DNA of 64,000 nucleotides from Pseudalkalibacillus sp045920555 (GCF_045920555.1 NZ_CP174509.1:5332001-5396000), one strand, 5' to 3'. Positions 8,218 through 18,335 are shown, numbered from the stretch's first letter. Notes: generated from the sequence alone by a model not told the origin. Program-made: numbers and translations.

Positions 8218-10107
8218 TCATTTTCGTCGTTTCGGATCACGGGACTTTGGTTTCCGGCTTTTTGACCTCTTGTGTGTTTCAGTGGATTGTTTGGCTTTTT
8301 TTCTATTGATCTGTTGTTGTGCTTCCCATTTCGTAAGGTTTTTAGAGGGGTCTCTTGAAGATGCTACCTCATTTTTACTATCCATGCTCCCTGAAGATTT
8401 ACGTTGAGAAGATCGACTTGTTCCACCCGTTGTTTGACTGGAAGGCTTGTTTTTTCTAGGCTGATCCGTCGAACGATTGGATGGATGGTTAGCATTCGCT
8501 CTTTCAACCTTTCCTTGTTTATACTCCTCCAAATTAACGATGGTCGTTCCTGGATTTCGAGAAGAGGAACGTATGAAGTCCCCTTTAGACAATGCTGTTA
8601 AATGGCTTCCCGTTTTTTGATTCGTTTCACCGACCGCTTTACGGTGTTCAGAACGAACTCTGCTATTGACGGCATCATTTGGAGGGGCTTTTCGTCCTTC
8701 CAAAAGCTCGTCATGACGGGTTTTTCTTTGGTGGTTCCGGTAAGCTTGGCTTACCATTCTCTTAGCACCCTTGAATCCGTTCCCGCCAGCATCCCCCAAT
8801 TTGTGAAAAGTGTTGGTTGTCGTTCTTTCGACAATTTGTTGCCCTTGAACCATCCCTGCAGAGGCTACTTCAAAGATTTCGGTTCGATATTTAAATAATC
8901 CCCACATGGTGATACAGATCAAAAAGACGACAAACCCATAACCTTCTACGCCATTCGTGACTTTGACCGACTCATAAAGCAAGGTGATGATCCCTGTAAT
9001 TACCGCAATTAAAAGCACTAACCCTGCTTTCATCAACAGCACTCCAACGAGCTTCTTTCCGTGATTCAAGGCGCTTTCACTGTAAGCCGGGATGATCGAT
9101 AAAATTAGGGGAATAGCCGTGAAGATCACCAGGGCCAGGAACCATACTTGAAGCAGAAACTTAAAGGTGCCCAATAGTAAAACTGGTATCGCAAGGGCAA
9201 TTGTTGAAAGGATCGTGATAATTAAATAGCCAAAGCGTTCTCCACTGAAATCCGGAGTCATTTGTTTATTGTCATAATTAGATACTTCATCCTTCACAAT
9301 TCTTTTTCTTTCTTCTTTACCTTCTTCAGAATACGGTTTGATTGCCAGGAGTTTATCAACCCGGTTTGGATCTTCGCTTACAATCTCCGATTCTTTTGTT
9401 GAGCCATAATTCAAGAGTAAATACGGACGTTTGACCATGAGGTTAAACAATTGGTTGTCGAGTACCGCAATACCTTCTTTCGGGTTATACGTTGCATTAC
9501 TGTCAAATTCATCCGAGCTGACCAGGACGTTTACAGAACTTGCAATCCCTTCGAGTTCTGCTCCTCTGTCATTGAGCCATTTGATGTTCCCAGTCGTATC
9601 CGAATAAAACCAGAAAGTCACCACCATGATGGCGAGAGCACCTATAATGGCTTTTACCGCATGTCCGACTTGTTGATTGACGAAATACCGCCATGCTGCG
9701 GTCCCTCCTACAAGAATGACAAACAATGATAAGAAGGTTCCCGACATGATTTCATAAATCCGTTCACTCATAATACTTGCTTCACTTATGATGGTACTGA
9801 TTAAATCAAAAGACATGAGTTGATTCGTTGAATAAAGGGTAAAGCTCGCAATCGTTTTATTGAACCCCCACATGCCTTGATTGATGGCATGCAGCGCTTG
9901 ATCTCCAGCGTCTTTCAGTCCATCCCCGATGTCGGCTTCCATCTTGTAGTGATCGAGGGGATATTCTTTACTTTCCAGAATCACACGGCCGACGGTTTTC
10001 TCTTTTTTCTTGACAGTCGGGGAAGGATCATCCGCAAGAGATACCGTTGGTAACACGACGAATAAAATGATGAAACAAAAGCCAAGACCACGTTTCAGGA
10101 ATTTCAT
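8218..10107 (-). CDS. ConG/VirB6-like polytopic conjugation protein
   Basis: This is the integral-membrane core of the mating channel. The start is the ATG giving MKFLKRGLGFCF, with AAGGAGGAATTGG upstream. The 629-residue product has a cleavable signal (VSLADD). Membrane segments follow at about 115-170, and a second cluster lies at about 290-400 (for example FGYLIITILSTIALAIPVL). The last 220 residues are a very polar, Arg/Lys/Ser-rich tail ending in RKPKSRDPKRRK, probably cytoplasmic. Layout and position after VirB4 match ConG of ICEBs1 and Orf15-type proteins of Tn916. Confidence 0.88.
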   Translation of the reverse strand: MKFLKRGLGFCFIILFVVLPTVSLADDPSPTVKKKEKTVGRVILESKEYPLDHYKMEADIGDGLKDAGDQALHAINQGMWGFNKTIASFTLYSTNQLMSFDLISTIISEASIMSERIYEIMSGTFLSLFVILVGGTAAWRYFVNQQVGHAVKAIIGALAIMVVTFWFYSDTTGNIKWLNDRGAELEGIASSVNVLVSSDEFDSNATYNPKEGIAVLDNQLFNLMVKRPYLLLNYGSTKESEIVSEDPNRVDKLLAIKPYSEEGKEERKRIVKDEVSNYDNKQMTPDFSGERFGYLIITILSTIALAIPVLLLGTFKFLLQVWFLALVIFTAIPLILSIIPAYSESALNHGKKLVGVLLMKAGLVLLIAVITGIITLLYESVKVTNGVEGYGFVVFLICITMWGLFKYRTEIFEVASAGMVQGQQIVERTTTNTFHKLGDAGGNGFKGAKRMVSQAYRNHQRKTRHDELLEGRKAPPNDAVNSRVRSEHRKAVGETNQKTGSHLTALSKGDFIRSSSRNPGTTIVNLEEYKQGKVERANANHPSNRSTDQPRKNKPSSQTTGGTSRSSQRKSSGSMDSKNEVASSRDPSKNLTKWEAQQQINRKKAKQSTETHKRSKSRKPKSRDPKRRK

Positions 10108-10118
10108 CCAATTCCTCC

Positions 10119-10550
10119 TTATTCGCAGTGGATACAAGCTTCCTGTTCAAATTTTTGTTTGATCTCTTCGCGGTTAATATCCAAACTTTTACTAGTATCA
10201 ACCTTCCATTCATCAGCTTTTTTTCGAAAAACAATATTGTCTTCTACGGCATTATCGCCATTTGGATTATCGAAATCCACAAAGACATAATATTGTTCTG
10301 ATTCTTCGCTATAATAAATTTCAAAACGAATATCATCGTATTGTAAGCCTGAATCTATTTTCTTTGCAGTTTTATGAATTTCATACGAACCTTTTTCATA
10401 TATTAACTCTTGTTCTTTATCATAATTTCGATCAAAATTGGCCTTTTCCCACTCATAAGCCACTTTCGCAATTTCTTCAGGAGAAGGACCCTGATTGCAC
10501 CCTGTTAATAGGACAAGTAGAGTAGATAGAATGATTGATAGTTTTTTCAT
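10119..10550 (-). CDS. Conjugation-operon lipoprotein
   Basis: The 143-residue product has a lipoprotein signal (MKKLSIILSTLLVLLTGC) with lipobox LLTGC, so it is anchored to the outer face of the membrane. The mature part is acidic and ends in HCE. Its ATG overlaps the stop of the VirB4 gene (TGATG), which indicates translational coupling. An ICEBs1 counterpart is not clear; a surface or channel-assembly role is inferred from position only. Confidence 0.8.
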   Translation of the reverse strand: MKKLSIILSTLLVLLTGCNQGPSPEEIAKVAYEWEKANFDRNYDKEQELIYEKGSYEIHKTAKKIDSGLQYDDIRFEIYYSEESEQYYVFVDFDNPNGDNAVEDNIVFRKKADEWKVDTSKSLDINREEIKQKFEQEACIHCE

Positions 10551-13000
10551 CAAATGAACGCCTCCTCGGTTTCAGCTCTTCCTCGATCGTTTTCTTTTGT
10601 GTTGAAGGCGCTAATCCATTCGTCAAACAAGACGTCCGTTTGTATTTTAGCGGTTCGTCCGTACATATCCTCCACGATACACTGGCCTTCAGTCAGGTTT
10701 TTTAATAGATCCCGATTAGCTTTGTTATCCTCCATGCCAAGAAACTCAATGATGTTGCCTGCTTCTTCATTGGTCTTCCCTTTGAATGCAAATTTTGTCC
10801 CGATGTTTTCTTTGATTTGTGGCTTGTTATATTCATAAGTGGATTGTGTGATAAGATAAACTGCTGATCGCAAAGACCGGCCGGTACGCAGCAATTCGTT
10901 GATGAGTTTGTCACCCGCCCCTGTATTCATCAGCATCCATGCCTCTTCAAAGATGGTCATCTTCACGACGGAATCATCTCGAGCAAACTTCGTTGCGAAT
11001 TTGGCAAGTGGCTGCATGAGTGCAACTGCAATGTGTTCGTCCCTTGTCGTCGCCTTTTCACCTTCATCAGGCAGGTTCAAGTTTTGGATCTGTAAGATGT
11101 TGACCTGTTCATTCAGGCTGATCCCTTCTACATCTCCATTCGAAAACATCAGTTTCGCAACGCCGTTCGTCCCGATCTCATAAAGCAGGTCTCCTACATT
11201 TTGAACATCTGGATCTTCTGAGGTTTGCAGGTAACGGACGACATTTAAAAGCCCCGGCTTTTGCTCCTGCTGCATGACATAGCGTACAGCCTTATAGATC
11301 GCCGTTTTCACATTCCGTTCATTGGATTTCAGCTCGGAAAGGTATTCCAGTACCCCGACCGCTGCATCCTGTGCCTCTTCGCCATCAAGGAAGGTAAGAG
11401 GATCAAGCTTTCCGGCATCCTTCTTCTCACTCGATAATGTTATGTAGTTGAAGCTTTCGATCAGATCTTTAAAAAAGGGGGCAGTCAGTTCCAGTTCAGG
11501 GGTCAATGCCTGTTTGAACTTCTTTTCAACTTCATCTTTTGGGTCCGTCATAAGGACTTTTGCACCGAAAAAGACGACATTTAGTAAGATATCTTTTAAA
11601 AGGAACGACTTCCCCATTCCCGTTGGGCCCGAAATGGTGACATGCGGGGAAGAATACTTGGAACCCTTCAAACCTAAGTGAGCAAGAAAGGGGTGATAGA
11701 AGACAAGAGATTGTGAACCCTCTACACTTTCTCCTTCATGCGAAATGTTTTTCCCGAGATAAAAGCCTACCGTATTGCCCACTTTCCGTGTCAGGGTAAA
11801 GAGGGATTCCGCAAAGGATTCCGGCGTTAGGATCTGTTCCCAATCATCAGCTACTATGTTGGCTCCTGGTAAGGATTGATGAAAGAGAAGGAGTTGATCG
11901 GCTAACGGCTGCACAAGCTCGATTTGCTGGTCTCTAAAATCCATTTTCAGCCTTCTGGCCCGTTTTCGCACTTCTTCTATTGTTTTACCATAAACAACAA
12001 AATGAATGTGCGTTCTGAGCAAAGGTTTTCCTTGATTCTTGATTTGATTTTCTAGATCATGCAACAACTCACGTCCTGTATTGATTAAGCTGTCGTCGTC
12101 TTCGTTTGCTTCAATCAATTGTGCATCCTGATCGCGGAAACGTTTTTTAATCGTATTGGTTTGATTTACATCTTCTTTTTTCCTCTTGTAGACCGTACGC
12201 ATATTGACCTCGACTGGAAAAGGATAGGATTGAAAAAAGTAAGCCCATTCTTTATAACTGAGATCGATCGGAAAATCAGAGACAGGGAGAAAAGCACACC
12301 ATGACTCCTGATCCAACTGTTTAATATGTACATAGCCTGCTTTCCCTGGGTCGAGAATCCCTTCCGTAAGGTGGTAAAGGCTCCCTTCTCCGTCTGGTTG
12401 TGCTTGACCTCTGACAAACTGATGACGGATGATGTAGCGTAATTCCTTTTCTTTCACCCGATAAGCCCCTAGATAATTCAAAAGGGTTATAAAGACCTCT
12501 TCCTCAGATTCTTTGAACAGACTGACCGTTACATCATCGACCTCATGCCCTTTAAAACCTGCGAGCCTTTGTAGATAACGGTTCATACTCTTGAATGATG
12601 AAGAAACGGTATGGATGAGGCTCTCATCCAACTCTCGCCGTTTCAATTTAACGCCGATGAAAAACTTATAGTCCACGACGTTTTCGGCTTCCTCACGTAA
12701 AATCACTTTGGCTCGTTCCGCATAATAGTGTCCAATTTCGGCATACTGGCCTTCATACTGCTCCTGCAAGCGATCCATTCGTTGATTAATATCAACGGGG
12801 ATTGGAACAATTTTATAGTCAATTTCCTCGAAGGTGGCCAATTGCCAGGCAAGCCTTTGGAGGCGGTTGACGAGGTTGTTTTCAGCTTCCTGTTCGTTGA
12901 TCCCAACTGTATTTTCTTGTAGCCGGTAATACGCCCAGGCTTCCGTGTCATGGGTATAGAGGACGTTCTCTTGATAAGATTGAATCGGAAACTGTAACAT
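10550..13000 (-). CDS. VirB4/ConE-type conjugation ATPase
   Basis: This is the cytoplasmic ATPase that powers assembly and DNA transfer by the type IV secretion machine. The 816-residue length suits the family. Walker A is SGPTGMGKSF near residue 457 and Walker B is MTIFEEAWMLM near 680. The motif TGRSLRSAVYLITQS follows, as in ConE. The N-terminal 400 residues are the less conserved channel-contacting domain. The gene follows the TcpE-type gene by 12 bp and is coupled to the lipoprotein downstream. It is intact and should be functional. Confidence 0.96.
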   Translation of the reverse strand: MLQFPIQSYQENVLYTHDTEAWAYYRLQENTVGINEQEAENNLVNRLQRLAWQLATFEEIDYKIVPIPVDINQRMDRLQEQYEGQYAEIGHYYAERAKVILREEAENVVDYKFFIGVKLKRRELDESLIHTVSSSFKSMNRYLQRLAGFKGHEVDDVTVSLFKESEEEVFITLLNYLGAYRVKEKELRYIIRHQFVRGQAQPDGEGSLYHLTEGILDPGKAGYVHIKQLDQESWCAFLPVSDFPIDLSYKEWAYFFQSYPFPVEVNMRTVYKRKKEDVNQTNTIKKRFRDQDAQLIEANEDDDSLINTGRELLHDLENQIKNQGKPLLRTHIHFVVYGKTIEEVRKRARRLKMDFRDQQIELVQPLADQLLLFHQSLPGANIVADDWEQILTPESFAESLFTLTRKVGNTVGFYLGKNISHEGESVEGSQSLVFYHPFLAHLGLKGSKYSSPHVTISGPTGMGKSFLLKDILLNVVFFGAKVLMTDPKDEVEKKFKQALTPELELTAPFFKDLIESFNYITLSSEKKDAGKLDPLTFLDGEEAQDAAVGVLEYLSELKSNERNVKTAIYKAVRYVMQQEQKPGLLNVVRYLQTSEDPDVQNVGDLLYEIGTNGVAKLMFSNGDVEGISLNEQVNILQIQNLNLPDEGEKATTRDEHIAVALMQPLAKFATKFARDDSVVKMTIFEEAWMLMNTGAGDKLINELLRTGRSLRSAVYLITQSTYEYNKPQIKENIGTKFAFKGKTNEEAGNIIEFLGMEDNKANRDLLKNLTEGQCIVEDMYGRTAKIQTDVLFDEWISAFNTKENDRGRAETEEAFI

Positions 13001-13012
13001 GGATCCACCACC

Positions 13013-13402
13013 TTATTCAAATCGATCGTAAGACTGTGCTTTCTTCATTTGGGGTTGGTAAACCGGCTTATGACTGCTGTAACTGAATCGTCGATTGTAC
13101 AAATAGCGGAAATACCCGATAAAGAAACGATCCAGCCGTTTGCCATCCAATCGACTTCGACAGATCGCCCCTGCAATGATCCAAGGCAACACCGCATAAA
13201 AGGCTACTTGTAAAGTGGTCGGCAGCACCTCATTGATGGTTCCTCTGAAGAGAAATAACAAACCGAATAGAAATACCGCCACGATGATTTGTCTAATTTC
13301 AATACCCTTCGAAAAAACAAGGGATTTATCCCCTTTTCCAAACTTCCAGATCTTCAAGGGGTATTTGAAGAATTTTCGGTAGTTATAGGCACCTGACCTC
13401 AA
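13013..13402 (-). CDS. TcpE/ConD-family conjugation membrane protein
   Basis: This small channel component contains the family signature YNYRKFFKYPLKIW near the N-terminus, two membrane segments at about 38-80 and a basic C-terminal tail. I prefer the TTG at 13402, which overlaps the stop of the upstream gene (TTGA) and has GGTGG six bases before it; a TTG at 13432 would give a longer form. The length (129 residues) suits TcpE. Its place between the small membrane protein and VirB4 is conserved in ICEBs1, Tn916 and pCW3. Confidence 0.9.
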   Translation of the reverse strand: MRSGAYNYRKFFKYPLKIWKFGKGDKSLVFSKGIEIRQIIVAVFLFGLLFLFRGTINEVLPTTLQVAFYAVLPWIIAGAICRSRLDGKRLDRFFIGYFRYLYNRRFSYSSHKPVYQPQMKKAQSYDRFE

Positions 13403-13629
13403 TTTAAACCACCGCTTTTGACCTGATTCCAAATCGCATTGGCCAGGCTTTCAAATTCTCCAGGGTTCGTTACAATCACGTAACACACGACCGCAAAGAT
13501 AAAGCTGGAAAAGAACATGCTCCAACGCTGTGATATAAACGCTCGAACGATCATAACGATCATAATAATGAACAAGACCGCAGCAACCTGTGAAGAGATA
13601 TATTCCGTAAGACCTGTAATATCTGGCAT
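13399..13629 (-). CDS. Small conjugation membrane protein (ConC/TcpD position)
   Basis: The 76-residue product has two predicted membrane helices (about 14-33 and 38-58) and a short soluble end. The start is taken at the ATG giving MPDITGLTEY, nine bases after GGAGG, which itself lies inside the last codons of the upstream TcpC gene. Position matches ConC or TcpD; sequence similarity cannot be judged by eye for such a short membrane protein. Confidence 0.8.
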   Translation of the reverse strand: MPDITGLTEYISSQVAAVLFIIMIVMIVRAFISQRWSMFFSSFIFAVVCYVIVTNPGEFESLANAIWNQVKSGGLN

Positions 13630-13634
13630 TTCCA

Positions 13635-14693
13635 TCAACCTCCAATAGTATGTTTGAGTTTTTGAACATAAAATTTATTGTTTTCCTTGCTAACGATAAG
13701 CGTAAACGGAAGTTTCATGACCACTCCGCTTTTATCCTCTTTAAGATGAACAAGGGTTTTCACCTTGTATTGACCCTTCTTTTCACCTTTATAGACAATA
13801 AAATCTTCAACACCCTTATACGAGTATGTATCTTTCAAACTCTCCGGTTTTTCCATCAAATAGGCCATTTCATCAACCGTATTCTCGGTATAAGATGTAA
13901 AAAACTGAGTCACAAACCGTTTCATTTCCTGTTCAATTTGTGTGTTTTTCTTTGATGGATCCGTTTTATCCTCAATTGCCGTAAGACGTGTATCACCAGG
14001 GACCGCCTGGAAGTAAGGCTGCTCAACCACATTGAATGACTGGCCATCTGTACCGATGGGAACAACAATCATCACTTCTATCGTCTTGATCGGATTCTCA
14101 TTATAAGCTATCTTTTCAGTTTCCGTTTTTTCTTTACTGTCTGTTCCGTTTACCTCTTCCTTTTTGTTTTGCTCAACACCATTGATTAATTTGTATTTGA
14201 TCCGGTAGACATACTTGGCGGAATCCTCCTGAACATCTTTTACATCGTAAAGATTGATTTCCTCTAATGCACGCTCCCCTTTGAAATCTGAAAGATTCTC
14301 TAGTTCCTCAAGAGTTAAACCTTCTGCTAGATAGGGTTGTAGAGCATTGTTTCGTTTTTCCCGTTGCTCAGGGTCTTTCGGAATATTAATGTAGGTTATG
14401 AGGAAGTTTTTTGAGTACATTTCTCCTGCAGGGGAGTTCGTAAAACCAACTTCGTTTAGGCTATCAATTTTGGATTGCGTTTCATCTTGATACGCATTAA
14501 CACGCTCATTCAAAAAGTTAGTTCGATAAAACGATAGAAAAGAACAGAAAATCACGGTAATTAAAACGACCCAAAATCCAAATGTGAACACAGTCCTGGC
14601 GTTAAATCGTGAGGAAACCAAACGCCGTTCATCTTTAAAGATTTTTTTCCTTACCTGTCCGGCATTTCTCTTGAAGCTATTCTTAATTTCCAT
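13635..14693 (-). CDS. TcpC/ConB-family conjugation protein
   Basis: This bitopic protein carries two NTF2-like domains and forms the extracytoplasmic part of Gram-positive conjugation machines. The 352 residues comprise a basic cytoplasmic N-terminus (1-35), one membrane helix at about 36-57, and a long extracellular part. A low-complexity insert (about 180-200) separates the two folds. The second domain contains the stretch FVTQFFTSYTENTVDEMAYLM, interrupted here only by normal residues, typical of TcpC. The gene follows VirD4 with an 11-bp overlap. Confidence 0.9.
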   Translation of the reverse strand: MEIKNSFKRNAGQVRKKIFKDERRLVSSRFNARTVFTFGFWVVLITVIFCSFLSFYRTNFLNERVNAYQDETQSKIDSLNEVGFTNSPAGEMYSKNFLITYINIPKDPEQREKRNNALQPYLAEGLTLEELENLSDFKGERALEEINLYDVKDVQEDSAKYVYRIKYKLINGVEQNKKEEVNGTDSKEKTETEKIAYNENPIKTIEVMIVVPIGTDGQSFNVVEQPYFQAVPGDTRLTAIEDKTDPSKKNTQIEQEMKRFVTQFFTSYTENTVDEMAYLMEKPESLKDTYSYKGVEDFIVYKGEKKGQYKVKTLVHLKEDKSGVVMKLPFTLIVSKENNKFYVQKLKHTIGG

Positions 14694-16629
14694 TCAATCC
14701 CTCCAGATTGAGCGAATTCCGTACATAAACTCTTCTAAAATACGTTTCTCCTATGTTCTCTTCTTTCATTTTTCGGCTAATAAAGATTTCACCTATCTGT
14801 AAGTTCTTAATCTCGGTTGGATGGGCTCTGTAACGATCAACTTGCCGAACCGTTCCTCTATCCTTTTCGATTCGACGGAAGTTATTTTGCTTTTCAACCT
14901 GTTGTGTGATTTCATTATCGGTATAGGTTCCGAACAGGTCGGCGATCCGTTCTGCGTCTTTTGACGCATTCACACGACCAGTAGCAAGGGTGTTACAATT
15001 TGTTAAAATACGATCTGTGAGTGTAGGATCCACAGCATCGATGTCAGCTAATGATTGGGTTGAAATAATGCATTCGAAGCCTGCTGATCGTGCCTTGTTA
15101 ACAATATCAACAATCTCCGCATTCCCATAAGCTGAGAATTCATCGTAGACGGTAAAAATCGGTTTTTTCCCAACCGTCTGCCGATAACCGACTAAACTGT
15201 TGACATCCAGGACCAACATCCGGCCAAGTTTTTGAATATAGTCGCGGTAACGGCTTCCTGAGATACTGAAAATGACGACATCGTTTTGATCCGTTATTTT
15301 TTTGAGATCGATCCCCTTATCCGATTCTATAAAAAGATGACCAAGATCTGATTCGATGAGTTCGCCTAACTGATTCCGTAAACCACTTAAACATCGTTGG
15401 GAATCCTTGTCTGAAAAATCCATATCAAACGTTTCTTTCATCTTCTTTAATTCTTCTCGTAATGCCCTGATTGTCCGTTTTTGAATTTTGACCTCCTCTC
15501 CTCCAATAGCAGATTTTGATTGTTCTTCGTCCGGTTCAAAAAAATCCGAGATTAAATCTTCATACCGATTAGTTTTTTCTGCACGTTTGGACTCAACCAA
15601 AATTTCTTCTTCAATTTCCTGCTCTTCATATTGCTCCTTGAAGAGATCGTTAACAAGGGCAATGGATGTCAAATCATATATGGTTTGCAGATCTCGGGGA
15701 AGTTTAACCTCATCAATGAGCTTCACAACTAACTGTAAATATCGAGAACTGAAGGTCTTATAAAAGGGCTCACTCCACTCAAAAAGATTCAATAATTTAT
15801 CACGAACCTCAGTAGGTGTACCATGTTTTACCGGATTGTAGGTTAGTGAATCACTTTCTGTAAAAAGAAAGACCTTACGCCCATAAGCTTCTGCAAGCGC
15901 CTTGAATGCAAGCATCGATGTTACCTCACCTTTACCATCTAGAAAAATAACAGGTTTCCCGTTACGTAAGGCGACTTCCATCAGCGAAGCAATGAGTGTC
16001 GTTTTCCCGGTACCGGTTCCCCCAAGGGCAAGCATATGGTAATTCAATTCGTGAGGATCCAGAGAAACACGCTCTTTAAAATCGGTATAGCCAATAAACG
16101 ATTCCTTGGAGTTGCTTGATCGGTATTTTTTCTGTTCTTTTGTAAGAAACTTTAATCGTTTTTTTCGAAAAGACACATATGGATGCAATGTTTTTTGTTT
16201 TTGATGCTCATTGTATTTCGATACGATAGGTTTCTTCCAGTGGTACTTTGCAAACAGGAAATATATGTAGGAGAAAACGAACGATATCCCTATAACATTC
16301 AAATAAGTATCCGGGGTAACTTGAATCAGGTTTCCTTGATTGAAAACCTTCTCCACTCCTGCTGACAGATAAGGAATGTTCATTTTAGAAATAATGCCGA
16401 AATAATCAAGCAATGCACCCTTATAAAATTGAATCATCAGTAGGATAAGCCCTAAACCAGCTGCCAGGTAAACAAGCCAACCTCGTTTGAAATAGGATAA
16501 GAAAGCAAAAATCATCATCCCGACAAGGGCAGGAACCATAAAACTCATGATCAGGATAGCGGAAACAGCATATAACATCACATCCCCAATGAGTTGATCC
16601 ATTTTACTTTGTCGTTCAGTTTTTTCCAC
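14683..16629 (-). CDS. VirD4/TraG-type coupling ATPase
   Basis: This protein couples the DNA-protein substrate to the conjugation channel. The 648 residues start with membrane segments (about 15-75 and 105-125), then the motor domain with Walker A LGGTGTGKTT near residue 205 and Walker B FTVYDEFSAYG near 496. The C-terminal TraG-type motif ATGRVNASKDAERIADLFGTY is visible in part. ICEBs1 uses an FtsK-like coupling protein instead, so this element combines an ICEBs1-like channel with a VirD4-type coupling protein. It overlaps the Replic_Relax gene upstream by 14 bp. Confidence 0.94.
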   Translation of the reverse strand: MEKTERQSKMDQLIGDVMLYAVSAILIMSFMVPALVGMMIFAFLSYFKRGWLVYLAAGLGLILLMIQFYKGALLDYFGIISKMNIPYLSAGVEKVFNQGNLIQVTPDTYLNVIGISFVFSYIYFLFAKYHWKKPIVSKYNEHQKQKTLHPYVSFRKKRLKFLTKEQKKYRSSNSKESFIGYTDFKERVSLDPHELNYHMLALGGTGTGKTTLIASLMEVALRNGKPVIFLDGKGEVTSMLAFKALAEAYGRKVFLFTESDSLTYNPVKHGTPTEVRDKLLNLFEWSEPFYKTFSSRYLQLVVKLIDEVKLPRDLQTIYDLTSIALVNDLFKEQYEEQEIEEEILVESKRAEKTNRYEDLISDFFEPDEEQSKSAIGGEEVKIQKRTIRALREELKKMKETFDMDFSDKDSQRCLSGLRNQLGELIESDLGHLFIESDKGIDLKKITDQNDVVIFSISGSRYRDYIQKLGRMLVLDVNSLVGYRQTVGKKPIFTVYDEFSAYGNAEIVDIVNKARSAGFECIISTQSLADIDAVDPTLTDRILTNCNTLATGRVNASKDAERIADLFGTYTDNEITQQVEKQNNFRRIEKDRGTVRQVDRYRAHPTEIKNLQIGEIFISRKMKEENIGETYFRRVYVRNSLNLEGLNGN

Positions 16630-17371
16630 TTGACTTCACCTCTTCCCATCGATCATTTAAGATCTCTTCCGGGATATCCCTGACCACTACTTTGGAATCA
16701 TTGACCAGTTTCCTTTTTGCTTTATTGACTGCATTTTTAATTTGAACAAGATTGGTGAAGTATCGTATTTGGTCAAAATGTCCATTCAATAATAGATCAT
16801 CAAAAAGTTTGAATTTTTCATCATACCTCCTGTGATCCTTCTTGTTCAATTCAAGCTCAACCCAAACATGTATAGGTGTGCCATCTCTTTTTTTAATGAC
16901 AAAGATAGCGTCAGGGATACGATCTCGTATCTGGTTATATTCCTGCAGTCTATTTGGTTGACTGCCTTGTCCGAGAGCTTTGAATCGTATTTCTCGTTCG
17001 GTTTGATACTGGAATTCGATCCCTTCTTTCTCAAAAAGAAATTCATGAAAAAGTAGGAGATCATTCATCAATAAGGCATGTTGAATGGTATAGATTGTTG
17101 CTTTCGATGGAACCGTAACGTCGGTATTTGTCACATCACGAGCTTCGCGTGAACCAAAATAGACGCCGACTTTAGGTGCAATACGTTCATATTTCACCAA
17201 TCCTTTGGCCATCAACTTCCGAACACGGCTATACACCCGAGTCAATGTAGGCTCCTCAAACTTCACACGGATTTGTTTTGCTGTGACAATGCCATTTCGT
17301 AGGATAAATGTTAAATAATCCAGGTCTTTTTGTTTTAATGAAGTGTATTTCAGCACCATACGGAGTTCCAC
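16616..17371 (-). CDS. Replication-relaxation (Replic_Relax) family protein
   Basis: This is the first gene of the conjugation operon. The 251-residue product opens with a winged-helix-like region (DLDYLTFILRNGIVTAKQIR, then VYSRVRKLMAKGLV). A domain with HVWVELELNKKDHRRYDEK follows, typical of the Replic_Relax family found next to VirD4 genes on Gram-positive plasmids and elements. Its exact role, whether relaxase, accessory DNA-binding protein or replication factor, is not settled. The GTG start has GGAGG five bases upstream; an ATG four codons later is possible. It is the only candidate for a DNA-processing protein in the window. Confidence 0.82.
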   Translation of the reverse strand: MELRMVLKYTSLKQKDLDYLTFILRNGIVTAKQIRVKFEEPTLTRVYSRVRKLMAKGLVKYERIAPKVGVYFGSREARDVTNTDVTVPSKATIYTIQHALLMNDLLLFHEFLFEKEGIEFQYQTEREIRFKALGQGSQPNRLQEYNQIRDRIPDAIFVIKKRDGTPIHVWVELELNKKDHRRYDEKFKLFDDLLLNGHFDQIRYFTNLVQIKNAVNKAKRKLVNDSKVVVRDIPEEILNDRWEEVKSSGKN

Positions 17372-17900
17372 CTTTTCCTCCTGTTTGTTTAGACACTTGA
17401 TACAGCGAACTCATAGATTCGGATATAAATGATTCAAATGAGATTAACCATAAATGCTAGGTAAGAGTACCACCTCAAAAAAAATCAAACCAAAATGGCG
17501 ATCGATAAAGACATAGTTTTTTTCGCTATGTTTAGACAATTCAATTGTTGATTAGTCTACTTTGAGAACAGTTGTTTGACAAGAAGTAAAATGGAAAACC
17601 ATACCTAGTTCCCACGAAAAAAATCGGAGCAGGGGAAGAAAGTTTGTTAATTTTGAAGAATATACTAGTGAATTTTGGTTTTTCTGGTCTTTATAAGCTA
17701 TAAAAAAATGTCGATAAATTAGATCGAAAGTGTTATTAAAGGAGGGGGTGATGCACGGCAACATTCTGAAGAAGAATCTTTACTTAGGAAAGATATACAG
17801 GATTGTAAACTATCATTGAAAGACCTACTATTCGTGAAGAAAAATAGACGATTGTTCCTAAACCAAGTAATATTTAAAAATCCTAATTGATTTCAAAAAT
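17372..17900. other. Gene-free stretch between conjugation operon and repressor
   Basis: No convincing gene is present. The stretch should contain the promoter of the conjugation operon and possibly the transfer origin. A hairpin (ACATAG ... CTATGT) lies at 17511-17530. I could not identify a known nic site. Confidence 0.5.
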
Positions 17901-17937
17901 AAAAAAAGTGCAGAAAAACATAAGGTTTCTCTACACT
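17901..17937 (-). terminator. Terminator of the XRE repressor gene
   Basis: On the minus strand AGTGTAGAGAAAC pairs (with two wobbles) with GTTTTTCTGCACT, then T7 follows. It lies about 50 bp past the repressor stop. Confidence 0.75.
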
Positions 17938-17984
17938 CTATAGGCTACGTATTTATATCTTTCTTATATTTATCATGCCCGTAT

Positions 17985-18335
17985 TTATTTGTCAGGATTT
18001 TTCCCATCTTTTTCTTTCATCTTTCGGAAAATTTCTAACTGAAGTTTAAGGTAATCCTTTTCTTCCTCTGTAAGATTTTCATAATCATAACATACGGTGC
18101 TTTTATTTGCTTTATCTCTTGGTGTAGGATCATCTGTTTCACCTAATAAATAATCAGTTGATACCTCAAGGATATTGGCAATTAACTTTATTTCATGGTC
18201 TTCCACGGGTCGTGTACCAAGTTCAATCCTGTTCATTACACTTGAGTTTATATTAACCCTTCTTGCTAGTTCTCTTTGAGTCCAACCTTTTAATTCTCTT
18301 TGTTTCTTAATTCTTTCGTTTATATGTACAGACAA
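17985..18335 (-). CDS. XRE-family repressor (ImmR/phage-repressor type)
   Basis: This 116-residue DNA-binding protein has an N-terminal helix-turn-helix at about residues 17-40 (GWTQRELARRVNINSSVMNRI) followed by the usual YLLGETDDP boundary and an acidic C-terminal dimerisation segment. It reads away from a second XRE gene, and five copies of a 15-bp operator lie between and within them. This is the layout of phage and ICE lysogeny switches. The start is TTG, 7 bases after GGTG. I infer that it represses the rightward promoter driving the bacteriocin cassette, and possibly its own. Confidence 0.9.
   Translation of the reverse strand: MSVHINERIKKQRELKGWTQRELARRVNINSSVMNRIELGTRPVEDHEIKLIANILEVSTDYLLGETDDPTPRDKANKSTVCYDYENLTEEEKDYLKLQLEIFRKMKEKDGKNPDK

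Noticed and set aside
8218..10137. Several 60-100 codon plus-strand frames opposite the conjugation genes
   Set aside because: They are antisense shadows of intact genes with clear families and coupled starts.
16616..17371. Replic_Relax protein as a classical relaxase
   Set aside because: No HUH histidine cluster with catalytic Tyr in the usual arrangement was visible; left as a family call with open function.
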